From Gigaspora margarita (lineage: Eukaryota > Glomeromycota > Glomeromycetes > Diversisporales > Gigasporaceae): a DNA stretch of 64,000 nucleotides. The notes below the pieces were generated by a model, which saw nothing but the letters and a program-made list of their open reading frames with translations, had not been told where the DNA came from and made no database searches. A program made the position numbers and the translations under genes. Positions 34,056 through 44,845 of this stretch are shown one piece after another; positions within the stretch are counted from its first letter, which is position 1; each line of letters starts with the position of its first letter. Location: assembly GCA_009809945.1 (NCBI GenBank), contig WTPW01000358.1:323182-387181 (forward strand). Reading direction: 5' to 3'.

Positions 34056-34397
34056 TCAAGAACAATATACTACTAATAGTATCCGTTTTCTTAGTCCTTT
34101 GAGTAATATCCTTTTTCTTAGTCCTTTGAGTAAAGCTATAACTTTTACCCCTGTGGCACTAATTTTTTTTAACCACACCAGTTTGTTTAAATGTTCTCTT
34201 ATTAGAGTTACAATTTTTAAAAATAAAAAGTGAAAATAATACCAAATTTCTTGAAAAGCAGACCTCAAATATTGAAGCAAAGTTAGTTGCTTTAATGCAG
34301 TTATTACTTTTGTTTTTTCAACTAACCAGAACTGTAAATAATTAGTAATTAAAATATTTAGGTGAACTAGTGGATGCTTTGATAATAGGTCAATCAT
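34056..34397 (-). CDS. Hypothetical frame with a 9-codon tandem repeat
   Basis: A 113-codon minus-strand frame with no recognised domain. Its C-terminus carries a duplicated LLKGLRKRI (from a 27-bp tandem duplication at about 34,078-34,131). A plus-strand frame is open over the same repeat (34,006-34,233), so either or neither may be coding. There is no promoter or splice evidence. Low confidence that this is a gene. Confidence 0.2.
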   Translation of the reverse strand: MIDLLSKHPLVHLNILITNYLQFWLVEKTKVITALKQLTLLQYLRSAFQEIWYYFHFLFLKIVTLIREHLNKLVWLKKISATGVKVIALLKGLRKRILLKGLRKRILLVVYCS

Positions 34398-34631
34398 TTG
34401 GCAGATGGAATAAGTTAGATTGTTTTATAATTTATATATAATTACATATCTTTTTGAGTAAACATTTTTTTGGTAGTTAGAGATGTATTTTTTTATAGAT
34501 TGTAATGGATTGAGTAATACTACACTGTGTTATTATACATATGTTCAATATCAGTACTGGATTTTATTTCATTTTCATATATAACATTTTGTCTAATACA
34601 AATTGACTATTACTCATTTTTGAAAAGATAA

Positions 34632-35701
34632 CAGTCATAGGATATGTCCTTTCAATTGCTGTCTATAATAAAAATTATAATAAAAACATATGAATTTACT
34701 ATAGATATTGGTTAGAAGATTCTCTTTGATCTAACTTATTAACTTAAAATTAAATTTTTCGAGAATATAGAACAAGGGGAGAAGAACAAATTAAGCTTAA
34801 AAATCGAATTAAAATTTCGCCGATTTTGTACAAAACGAAAATGTAACTTTGCCAAAAACGAATATTTTCCGATTTTAAGATGAGAAGCATGTGTAAAAAC
34901 GTGCTCTGAACAACTTTACTTAGTCGGCAAAAATAGGTTACCTTGTAAGAAAAATGGGTTATCTATGTGCTAAAGTTAAAAAATTTGGGGTTTCAATATA
35001 AAACCCCTTTTTTTGTCAAGATAACCTGCTTTGGGCTTCTAAGTAAACATGTTCAGCAGGTAATTCTACTCGTATCGAGGCTAAAACACGTTTTCTCGGA
35101 CCTTTTACTAAGTGAAAAATGGGTTTAAAGTTAGAAAAAAACGAGTTTTTTGCAAACCCCTGTACTTTAAATTATAAAAATTTTTTTTTCAACTTTAAAC
35201 CCATTTTTCACTTAGTAAAAGGTTCGAGAAAACGCGTTTTGACCTTATTATGAGTAGAATTCCCTGCTGAACATGTTTACTTAGAAGCCCAAAGCAGGTT
35301 ATCTTGACAAAAAAAGGGGGTTTATATTGAAAACCCAAATTTTTTAACTTTAGCACATAGATAACCCATTTTTCTTACAAGGTAACCTATTATCGCCGAC
35401 TAAGTAAAATTGTTCAGAGCACGTTTTTACATATGCTTCGCATCTTAAAATCAGAAATATTCATTTTTGGAAAAGTTACATTTTCGTTTTGTGCAAAATC
35501 AGCAAAATTTTAATTCCATTTTTAAGCTTAATTTGTTCTTCTCCCCTTGTTCTATATTCCCAAAAAATTTAATTTTAAGTTAATAAGTTAGATCAAAGAG
35601 AATCTTCTAACCTATATCTATAGTAAATTCATATGTTTTTATTATAATTTTTATTATAGACAACATTTCAAACCCCTGTAAAAGGACATATCCTATGACT
35701 G
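34632..35701. mobile_element. 1.07-kb near-perfect palindrome (foldback element)
   Basis: Outer ends CAGTCATAGGATATGTCCT and its complement; the two ~520-bp arms can be paired across the whole length with only scattered differences, and the centre lies near 35,170. Each arm contains two copies of the motif shared with the small palindromes (GAACAACTTTACTTAG and CTAAGTAAACATGTTCAG). Richer in CpG than its surroundings, hence younger or differently marked. No coding capacity and no certain target duplication. Confidence 0.9.
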
Positions 35702-35999
35702 CTATATAAGAAATCATTATTTTCATATATTTAATGGTTAACTGCTCAGTTAATAAATATCCTCCTTTAAAGGGAAAGCTATGGACAAAACACCCACATG
35801 ACTTATAGACACAACATGGCTAGAGTTAGATTAGGTTAGCATGTATTTAGTATGCCGATCATTGTTGTATCTATAGGTTAAATATATATTGTGTCTATAG
35901 ATTTAAATATCTATCTTTTTGCACTGGCCTATACCATATAAAACTATATAAAAATAATCTATATACCCTCTACTCTTAAATAAATATATACCAAAGTAA
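35702..35999. other. Unassigned sequence
   Basis: No gene recognised; a short stretch between two palindromes. Confidence 0.35.
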
Positions 36000-36187
36000 T
36001 GTTGTTTTTAGTGCTAAACATGTTTACTTAAAGCTCAAAGTTATAATTCATTAGTAAAATTTTGTATAATACAGATTTTTCTATATTTTTAGTAATAAAA
36101 AAATAGAAAATGCAGCATTATACAAAATTTTACTAATAAATTATAACATTGAGCTCTAAGTAAACTTGTTCAGTACTCAAAAACATA
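36000..36187. repeat. Palindrome of the CTAAGTAAAC family
   Basis: GTGCTAAACATGTTTACTTA at 36,011 mirrors CTAAGTAAACTTGTTCAGTA ending at 36,176. The arms carry AAAGTTATAATTCATTAGTA and its inverse, and the loop is ATATTTTTAGTAATAAAAA. Same family as 26-27 kb and 59-61 kb. Confidence 0.85.
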
Positions 36188-37260
36188 CTATTATAATATA
36201 TATTTATATTTTATATAAGTTTAATTAATGCTCAAAGTTTTAATCTATTAGCAATATATTATACTAGGAACGTTAGTGTATAGTTTTACTAGCATCTAAA
36301 TCGAAAGCAAAATCTTAAAGCTGATTGGTGCACATTTTTTCTCATGATCATTACCTGTTTTATATAACATAAAATTTCTAATTTTAGAGGTGAAGTGAAA
36401 TTTAGTTAGGGTCATCTTCTTGATGCAGTTATATTTATATCAAGAATGAAGAGTTTATGCAGCATGTAGATCATGAATTAATTAACTCCCACTCTAACCC
36501 AACCCAACAATTTTATGTTTAAAACTTATTATAAATTGGTCATAAGATGATTATATTGCAAAAATTCGGTCTTCTTTAATAAATGATTGGTACATATGCT
36601 ATGCAGCACACATGTAAGCCAATCATTTACTTTGATGAGTGATATTCTGATGTCATTTGTAATGAAATCATTATAACAATCAATGGCTTGCTATTTAAAG
36701 TAAAATCATTTTAAATTTTAGCTAACTTTTGATTTGATTATTAAAAAATAATTTATATAATACCAGTAGGATCACATGAAATGTGAGAAGGATAGTTCCA
36801 TTCAACAATTTGATGTTACTACTTTGATTTTTGAAAAATCCTTTTTGGTTGGAATAATGATTTTCATTTATTCATTTTTAGAAAGTGCTAACTAAATACT
36901 TTTACAAATTACATAATTATGCCATTATGATAATACTTTTATATAACTATGCCATCACATTATTATGATGCGTACTGCATACGCATGACTGTGTATAAAT
37001 AATAATCCTGACCCTTCTGATTGAAAGTTCATCTGTTGGCACAGCAATTAACATTTATTTTACTGGTCTAATCAATTTATTAAACCCAAATTAGTAATCA
37101 TATCAACTTTTGCTGTGCTAATAAGGTAGGTGTTCATGCTGGTAGAATGTCTTATTGATTTTTTTTTTTGAATGATCACCTGTGAATTATTACATAGTGA
37201 TAATGCTTGTCATATATTATGCAAGATTTGAACTGTGAAAAACTTTAACTATGAGTTATT
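36188..37260. other. Unassigned sequence
   Basis: No gene recognised. Near 36,910-36,990 short CCATNATNAT/TATGCCATTATG words recur and resemble the 48.85-49.27 kb region, suggesting a diverged shared repeat. Confidence 0.35.
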
Positions 37261-37269
37261 TAAATAAAA

Positions 37270-38700
37270 AGTAAGTTTTTACCAGACTTTTCTATAGTAG
37301 CTCATATTAATTTTGATTCAAACTAACTCAATCACATACTGAAATTGCAGAATAGCAAGTTTTGTGAATTTTTTATAGTAACCACAATAACTTCAACACA
37401 AATTAACTCAGTATTAAAATCATCAATTTTAACTATATATTGTGGTTATCAAAATAGTGGGTGAGCTCAAAACCAAAATTTTTTACAGGTATAATTCTAA
37501 TGCAACTAACTCGATCTTAATTATAATAAAACTAATTAAATTTATGGCTATCAGGATATTGAAAAAGTTTGTGAAAATCTTTCTAGTAGAATCATGATAA
37601 TTTTAAAACAATCTTAATTACTATATATACGTATTAGAGAGTAAGTTTTGTAACAAAATTTATTATATTGACTTATAATCAATATAACATACCATAGTCA
37701 CTAGAATAGTATATTTAGTAATGGAATTTTTATGATAACTCTGATGCAAACTAACTCAGGCATAACCGCATACTTGTTGGCTAGAATGGCAAGTGAGTTC
37801 TGTGAAGAATTATTATAATAGAAATCAAGCAATTTAAATACAACTATTAAATCTTAATTGCACAGAAATTAAAATAATTCCAATGTAAACCACCTTAACT
37901 ACATATCTGTAGTTATCAATAAAGTGAGTAAGCTCTGTAACAGAATTTTTTCAGAAACTCACGATGGAAATCAATAATTCTAATACAAACTAATACAGAA
38001 TTATTTACATAGAGTTCATGATAATTCCAATAAAAATTGGCTTAATCTTAATTATTTAGAAATAATTTTGGGGCAAACTAAATTTTAACCATATATTGTG
38101 GTTGTCAAAATGGTGAGTAAGTTTTTAACAGAATGTTTTATGGTAAAAATCATAATAATTCTAATACATTCTGATGCAAACTCAATATAGGTAAATTGTG
38201 ATAGTTCCAATGCAATCTCTATCTTAAGTATAATACTATCTTAATTTTAACTATGTATTATGGCTATTGAAATAAAGATAAGTTTTGTGTAATAAAATTT
38301 TTTTATAGTAGAGAATATAATAATTTTAATATAAACTAAACAATGATCTTAATTACATAAAAATCATAAAAAATTTCAATGCGAACTAATTCAACTTTAA
38401 CCATGTATTGTAATTATCAGGATATCAAGTAAGTTTTGCATAATTTTTTTCAATATGAATTATAATAATTTCAATACAAGCTAACTCAACTTTAAACACT
38501 GTATAGACTGCATTAGGAATAAATTCTGTAACAGAATTTTTTATTATAACCCATGGCTTTGAGCACTTGATGCGATCACTAGAATACAAGTAAGTTTTTA
38601 GCAAGAAATTTACTACAACTAATAATGAAATCATGATAATTTGAATGCAACTAACTCAATCGCATACATCACCAAATAGTAATTAAGCTATATAGATTTA
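37270..38700. repeat. Decayed satellite, block 1 (AAGTTNTGTAACAGAATTTTTTAT type)
   Basis: The phrase AGTAAGTTTTGTAACAGAAT followed by TTTTTATAGTAGAAATCATG, ATAATTCTAATACAAACTAA, CTCAATCTTAACTA and TATTGTGGTTATCA recurs irregularly every ~80-160 bp (near 37,270, 37,354, 37,462, 37,638, 37,790, 37,925, 38,114, 38,277, 38,429, 38,517, 38,590). The same repeat forms the 55-58.5 kb block. Open frames in it are accidental. Confidence 0.8.
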
Positions 38701-38749
38701 AACATATCCTATTAGTATTTTATTCATGGTTTTAATGTACAATTATCTT

Positions 38750-39260
38750 GTATATTGACAAGAGTCAACTGATCAAAAAGATGGGGAAGAATAGTCAGGA
38801 GTTATACAGTGTGCTATAGCTCTGCTGATACAGGGTCAGAATCGAAAGAGACATTAGGCTTCAGAAATTTTATGTGAATAAAGTGATGTAACTGAAAGTC
38901 ATGACAACAATCAGTATTTAAAGAAGCAACAAATAACTATTTGTGATACTCATCCCTCTTTTAGCAAACTAAACATTACAACCATCACTTTTTTCTCAAC
39001 CCAACCCTCCCACCACACATTGTAGTCTCCTGATTCTGCTATTTTTCTATTTATCAGCTAACCTGCTTCGGGCAGGCAGGAAACCACTGGCTGATGCTGC
39101 TTCTCTCTCATTATACTATTACAATGATAACTGGCACAATCTCACTTGCTAATTTTCAGAAGCATATTATCGTTTCAGTTCAAATTACTTAGCTCAAATC
39201 ACTCAGCTCAAATTCTGCAGCTCAAATTACTCCCAATGTATTCTGCAGACTTAAAGTCCT
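38750..39260. other. Moderately GC-richer unique stretch with short direct repeats
   Basis: Less AT-rich than either side, with no open frame or intron-exon structure I can support. At 39,178-39,235 four copies of AGCTCAAATYACTC lie in tandem. It could be an unrecognised repeat or a regulatory region. Confidence 0.35.
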
Positions 39261-39438
39261 TTAATTAAATTTATTTATGCACCTTTTGCTTGCCAATATT
39301 ATTTAAATCACATGACTATTTGTGCCTATACATGTCATATATATTTGAATTTTATTTGCTTTGCAGCATCACATGTTACCAGCTATCTCATATATGTGAC
39401 AAACGTTATGATTATTACATATTTTACAATGGTAAGTA

Positions 39439-39630
39439 CTGTAAAATACGGACCTGTGTACCCCAGGTATTTTCATGTCTCAAACTGTGTACCTGGGTAC
39501 AGCTACACTATATTGAACAATATATTTTGCTATATCTACTATACTTATGTACCCGGGTATAAGTCATGAATTGGTGTTTCAAAATGGCAGAAGGTACACC
39601 GCATGTGGTACACAGGTCCGTATTTTACAG
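39439..39630. mobile_element. TA-flanked MITE (192 bp) with 24-bp perfect TIR
   Basis: CTGTAAAATACGGACCTGTG and TACC begin both ends (the right end as the complement), bounded by TA on each side (39,437-39,438 and 39,631-39,632). The inner GTACCCCAGGT/ACCTGGGTAC is a second inverted pair. The perfect termini imply recent insertion; the TA target suggests Tc1/mariner. Two overlapping open frames across it are not genes. Confidence 0.88.
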
Positions 39631-39632
39631 TA

Positions 39633-40485
39633 TATTTGTACTTTATAATTATCAATCAATGCACTAAACAACTGAAAATCATAACTTTCTAAAAATGAAT
39701 TAATAAAAAAATCATTATTTTTACCAACCTAAAATTTTATATGATTGTACTTATGTTTATAATGATCTCAAGTCAGCATCAACTGCAATGATTAAAATAA
39801 ATATATATTAATTTTCAAAAACAAACTGTAGTATCATACTTAATGCTAGTATTGCAATTATAACACGTTTCTGGTTTTATCACAACTGCGTCATGCAGCT
39901 ACCCTAATGTTATATATGTGTAATATAAAACTTTGGCTTACCCCCACCCCTATGTATTATATAATATCAAATAATAGTAAAAGAAAAAATTATATACTCA
40001 GTGTATAAACAACAATACTGTGAAAATTTTTTTTAAAGTTAATTAGTCTTTTTAGAAAATTAATTGAGTCCAAGTTATTATAACAGATTATTCTAATTTA
40101 TTTCCAAACTCTCATTATGTTATTCTTGTAAATGTTAAGACCTAATGCAAGTATTATAGCTTTGTATATTTTTTATTTACTAAAGATCTCTAAGGTTAGA
40201 TTATAAATGCAAGAGAGAAATATAATGGTCATTGCCCAGAGAATATAAATTTGAAGTATGAATTATTAAACTATTATAATTTTGATTCTTGTTCTTTAAA
40301 ATACTACTATATTAACAATTAAAAGCCTGAATATAATCTGACAAATATAGATTCATTTCTATTCCTATATTTTAATATGCACTATTTTGATGTATATAGA
40401 CCAGATAAAGTTATAGTAATGCATATATGATAACCTTTAACATATTTAATTAAAAGTAACTAATTTAAAGGTATACTTTGATATA
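39633..40485. other. AT-rich unassigned sequence
   Basis: No gene or bounded element recognised. Confidence 0.35.
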
Positions 40486-40487
40486 TT

Positions 40488-40812
40488 CTGGATCCATATT
40501 ATTTTACTAACAATCACTTCACTGATACCTATTTCACTGACAAATTATTTACTAACAAGTTCATTTTACCAACAGTACATTTCACCAAAGCTCATTTCAC
40601 TAACAGGTTTTTTTTTATAAAGCACACTAACTTTAACTCTAATTTTATTCTGACCCTACTTTAACTTTAATAACAATGACCAAAATTACTTTGTCAGTAA
40701 AATAAGCTTTAGTGAAATGAACTATTAGTAAAATGAACTTGTCAGTGAATAACTTGTTAGTAAAATGGGTGTCTGAAATGATTGTTGGTGAAATATTTAC
40801 TACTTTTATATT
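40488..40812. mobile_element. Hairpin element made of ~16-bp TTTCACTAACAA words
   Basis: The left arm holds at least six copies of ATTT(C/T)ACTAACA(A/G) spaced about 16 bp, and the right arm holds the same words inverted (TTAGTAAAATGAACTTGTCAG). The outer ends TATTCTGGATCC/TATTCTAGAG are also inverted. Non-coding. Confidence 0.75.
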
Positions 40813-41008
40813 CTAGAGAGTTATATATTTATAAAAATTAGTATATTATATTAAAAAAAATTATTATAAAGTATTAGATAGAAAAACTATCCAATTTTTT
40901 TTAAAAAGCACCAAATTTTGAATTTTATAATCAAATATAATTGGCTAATTTTGTGTAGCAAATTCTAATTGGTTAAAAATATTATATAAACAATTTTTTG
41001 AGTTTTAC

Positions 41009-41357
41009 TAAAATGCACCTATAGTGTTTTACACCATGTTACACAAACTATTAGAATAGCCAATCAAAATTTAAGATCAGGTGTAACATAAAATTTTATT
41101 TCATTTTTTTGTTTATTTTTTTAAAAAAACATTCATTTCTCAAAATTTTGCTTATAAAACCAACTTTGGGGCTCTAATATAAAAATTCCTTGCTAAATTT
41201 TGTATATATTAATGCCCTGATAAAATCGCAGGCCTCACCCTAACCCTAAAGTAATCAAAACTTATTTTTTGTTTTATAAAAATTTATTTTTTTGTTTTGT
41301 TACATGGATTTGCAAATCTAATTTACCTATGGTGGTAAAACACCATAAGTGCATTTT
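41009..41357. mobile_element. MITE X (about 349 bp), first of an adjacent pair
   Basis: Inverted ends AAATGCACCTATAGTGTTTT and AAATGCACTTATGGTGTTTT (complement). The interior includes GATCAGGTGTAACRT, AAAATTCCTTGCTAAATTTT and CCTCACCCTAACCCTAAAGT, all shared in order with MITE Y. Target duplication unclear. Confidence 0.72.
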
Positions 41358-41386
41358 ATAATAATTGTATAAAAAAATTGGAATTT

Positions 41387-41707
41387 TACAAACTATAACT
41401 GGCGGTGATCATCACTGGTGTGTAATTAGCCAATAAATTTGTAGGATCAGGTGTAACGTGCAAATCAGTTTGTGTAACAAAAATAAAGATTTTTTTTGAA
41501 AAATACTAATATCTCAAGCATTCGTCTATGAAACTACCTTCAATATTCTAGCAAAAAAAATTCCTTGCTAAATTTTGCATATATCAAACACCCTGCTAAA
41601 ATCCCAGGCCTCACCCTAACCCTAAAGTAAATGAAATAAATTGTTTTTTGTTTTATTGTTATTGACTAATTACATACCGGTGATGATCACCGCCGGTTAT
41701 TTGTAGT
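41387..41707. mobile_element. MITE Y (about 320 bp), second of the pair
   Basis: Inverted ends GGCGGTGATCATCACTGGTG and GGCGGTGATCATCACCGGTA (complement) with a further ~12 imperfect outer bases. It shares its interior with MITE X in the same orientation but has unrelated ends. Non-coding. Confidence 0.78.
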
Positions 41708-41764
41708 TAAATTCCTATTTATATATTAAATACCAAATTTTGATTACATATAAATTTTAAGCTC

Positions 41765-42018
41765 ACAAGTAGGATTCACTAGAGGAGCAGGAACCAGAAA
41801 ATTTAAATAGGTAATATCCTAGTTGGGTTGCAGGTATGACAACTAGTGTAGAACCTTCAGGCAGACTACTTAAATTAGACAACCAAAAGTCATATCTATG
41901 GCTAGTTGTATCTTATCTATGTAACAAATATCAAGTGCTAAAGAGGATCTCTTGATTCACAAGCTTGAATAAAAACCTTTCCCCATAGTGAGAACTTTGA
42001 TATAAAAAAAAAACAATA
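41765..42018 (+). mobile_element. SINE copy 5, 5'-truncated (254 bp)
   Basis: Plus-strand copy of the SINE 3' half: GAGCAGGAACCAGAAAATTT, CTAGTTGGGTTGCAGGTATG, ACTTAAATTAGACAACC, GGCTAGTTGTA, CTATGTAACAAATATC, ending in an A10 run at about 42,004-42,013. A 15-bp duplication ATAAATTTTAARCTC with one mismatch (41,750 and 42,019) flanks it. The tRNA-like head is absent, as in 5'-truncated retroposition. Confidence 0.82.
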
Positions 42019-42033
42019 ATAAATTTTAAACTC

Positions 42034-42656
42034 TAATAACTTTTTTAATTTATAACAAAATTAAAAATATATTTTAATAAAATTGTAGCTTAGACTGAAA
42101 GCAACAAGTCCGTAAAACAAATTTTTTTTAAGTTAAAAAAAATATTTGTTTTTGAGCTATAAAAAGTAGATAGTTTTTGCTATCTATTACTATATTCTTT
42201 AAGATTTTACATAGTATTGACTCAATTCTTGAGATAAAATATCCAAAGAACCTCTTAATATATAAAAGAAAACCATCTGATATTCTTATTATTACTACTA
42301 ATATAGTATAACCCCACAATAGTCACATACTAAAATCAGACATTCTATGTACCTTTTGCAAGATTGACTAAAGCAAGCAAGAATTTATATATAGTGTATA
42401 TATTAAGATAGAAGAATTAAAGTAACTATAGTAAAATTGTAACAAATGCAAATATAACTATTATAGGGTTATACTTTATGCAACTACCTTTTAGAAGGAA
42501 ATTTATTGTCATATATATTAATACCTATTATAGAAAATAAACAAATATACAAAAACTACAAAAAAGAATAATAATATATTAATCTTTTAGTATAATAAAA
42601 ATAATATTAGACATATAATAATGTTTTTAACTATTATTTTCCTTCACTTTCTGATA
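42034..42656. other. AT-rich unassigned sequence
   Basis: No gene recognised; an open minus-strand frame (42,128-42,319) has no domain. Confidence 0.35.
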
Positions 42657-42659
42657 TAA

Positions 42660-42806
42660 AAGGAGTGACAAAAATTATGTGATTTTTTAGGGGAAGAGGG
42701 GTAAAAAATGTTGAAATTATATATAGGAACCTGCCAAATCTATATTAAGGAGGGGGAGGGAGTAGGCCTCTAATAAAAAATAATCAAGTAATTAATAACA
42801 CAGCTC
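42660..42806 (+). mobile_element. Harbinger-like MITE, copy C (TSD TAA)
   Basis: Same family and orientation as 25,759-25,910, but more diverged (AAGGAGTGACAAAAATTATG start; ACACAGCTC end). TAA flanks both sides (42,657-42,659 and 42,807-42,809). Confidence 0.78.
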
Positions 42807-42880
42807 TAATATTCTGTTAAATGTACAAAAATTGAATATTATATAAAAAGCTATAAATAAAAATTTCCAATCTACAATAA

Positions 42881-43018
42881 GGGCGCTGACATATATTACG
42901 TAATATTTTTTTATTAAGGGGGTTATCCCCCCACATCATATATGAAGTATATATATAGTATATTATACTCAGCTACCCCCCTCCCCCTAAAAATATTACG
43001 TAATATCTGTCAGCGCCC
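42881..43018. mobile_element. Harbinger-like MITE, second subfamily (TSD TAA)
   Basis: Ends GGGCGCTGACATATATTACG and GGGCGCTGACAGATATTACG (complement) extend to TAATATTTTT, with a G/C-rich inner tract. TAA flanks both ends (42,878-42,880 and 43,019-43,021). 138 bp. Its plan (GGGC..TGACA..ATTA.GTAAT, then T-run, then G-rich tract) parallels the 20.5/25.8/42.7-kb family. Highly symmetric, hence young. Confidence 0.88.
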
Positions 43019-43302
43019 TAACTTAGGATTTTAGGATAATAGAACAAATTATAATAAACCAATTTGTATATTATTGATCACTTTCAATTTTTATATAATT
43101 TTATAACTATAAAAGAATCAAACATCCTATAATATATAAGAAAAAAACAGATATGCTTAGATCTGTACCTACTTAATACAATAAAGACTACAAAAAATTA
43201 CCAGAAGCACTTGTCACTTTTTTTCAACTAACTATACATGAGATAATAATCAATAATACTAGAAGCCTCTATGTATACTTTTGTTCACTTGGCCCAAACA
43301 CC

Positions 43303-43680
43303 TTGAAATATATTGAATATTTATTAATTTTTCTTATACTATACTTCAATTTGGTAAAAAATTTTATAAGTTACAGCTCTAGATTAGAAACAGTATATTT
43401 GTTTAAACATAATATATTACTAAGCAAAGACAATTTATATAGTATTAAAGTAGATAAAAATGTGGTACAGGGATTAATTTCTATACATTAGGCACTTTTT
43501 TTTTTTTGAAAATTTACTATATAAGATATTGGAAGTTAATTGTATAGTTTTTGTACAATACATAGTATATTACTGCACAGATAAAATATTATTTTATCAA
43601 AATATACCTGGATATAGTATTTTAATACCTTCTAAAGAACATACTATTAAAGGTTATATTGGCTTTTATCTTTAACTTGA
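43303..43680 (+). pseudogene. Unrecognised decayed coding sequence, part 1
   Basis: An open frame at 43,303-43,491 begins MKYIEYLLIFLILYFNLVKN (a likely hydrophobic N-terminus) and ends KNVVQGLISIH. After a stop and a T-run, a second in-frame stretch near 43,540-43,675 reads IVFVQYIVYYCTDKILFYQN and IPGYSILIPSKEHTIKGYIG. The composition is more protein-like than the surrounding chance frames. I do not recognise the family. Confidence 0.35.
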
Positions 43681-43975
43681 ATAAAAAAAGTTGGCTAATT
43701 TACAAGCACAAGTTAAAAAGATATGAAAATTATTAGAACAGGTTTAATCTTATATACAATTTCAAATCCCAAAATTTAAATTAGCAGAGAACAGCTAAAG
43801 ATCACTATTTATAGACTATTTTACTGATTATTCTTTTTTAAATACCAAAACAATATAATAAATATCATAAGGGCTACAAAATGGTATAGTTTTTTATGAT
43901 TAACTTAGTAAAACATTATCATTTAGTGTAAAAGATCTATTATAATATAGATAATAATTTAAAAATACCAAATAA

Positions 43976-44368
43976 AAAAGAACTTATACTGATCTGAATA
44001 AAGTCAAAAATTTTTATACTAATTTATTTAATGTATCTTTTTTATTAAATATCCACAATGTTAAAAATAAATTATATACCATTAGAATAACTATTTCTTG
44101 TTATAAATTTGGTATAGAAATTAATACAATTACAAAAAAAATAATTAATAAATTTAAATTAAAATACCCTTATCTGAAAATGATCTTTACCTATTATTTA
44201 GATACTTTACAAATAATAGATAAGAGCAACAATAGATATTTAATTTCTAAAGATTTACATAAACTACAACCTGAGGAAAAGAAAAAATTTCAAGTAGCTT
44301 TTGAACAAATGTACAATATTCTTGAAGATAGTTGGCTTATAAGCCCAGAAGAATATTTTTTGAAATAG
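43976..44368 (+). pseudogene. Unrecognised decayed coding sequence, part 2
   Basis: Reading in the frame of the ATG at 44,180 but upstream of it, the frame is open from 43,976 with no ATG of its own choosing. It ends with KLQPEEKKKFQVAFEQMYNI and LEDSWLISPEEYFLK at 44,368, giving about 130 residues. Charged and amphipathic, no motif recognised. It probably belongs with part 1 and with the following fragment as a broken gene or a relic of a selfish element. No splice sites were identified with confidence. Confidence 0.4.
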
Positions 44369-44394
44369 TATTTAAGTTATTTATAGTAATTTTT

Positions 44395-44845
44395 TTATAG
44401 AATAATGGAAAAAGAAAATCTATCTAAAAGAAAATTTATTTATTGAATTAGGGATTACAAGGTCTTTCTAGAAAAATTTAAAAGGGCTAAAGTTATACCA
44501 AGTATGAACATGTTTTTTAAAGAATAAAGTGCTATTGCATTCTAAAGTTAAGTTGGAGAGTAAAATCTAATTGATAATTGCACAAGATCTGCTTACATAT
44601 TACCCTAGTATGCTTAGTATACAAAATAAAAAATTTGATTATTTATCTAGATATGCAATAGGTATGAGTTCAGCACATGCTATTCCTCTTGCCATTTTTG
44701 AACAATCTATAGCTTGATATAACTGCTATGAATTCAACAATAATATAGCAAAATGTTCAAATGTTGAAAGCTATAAGGATGTAAGAGTATGCAAATCATC
44801 CCTAACAAATCAGGATTTCTCTAATTATGGACTATTACTATGGTA
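44395..44845 (+). pseudogene. Unrecognised decayed coding sequence, part 3
   Basis: Starts MEKENLSKRKFIY near 44,404, then a stop. From about 44,585 another frame reads DLLTYYPSMLSIQNKKFDYL and SRYAIGMSSAHAIPLAIFEQ, with an internal stop, followed by NCYEFNNNIAKCSNVESYKD to about 44,840. The protein-like composition continues that of 43.3-44.4 kb. Family unknown. Confidence 0.35.

Noticed and set aside
39290..39569. Two overlapping plus-strand frames of 85-90 codons
   Set aside because: They run across the boundary of a TA-flanked MITE and have no domain.
41230..41625. Telomere-like CCCTAACCCTAA
   Set aside because: Only one short run per MITE (41,240 and 41,610), part of the shared MITE core; no telomeric array.
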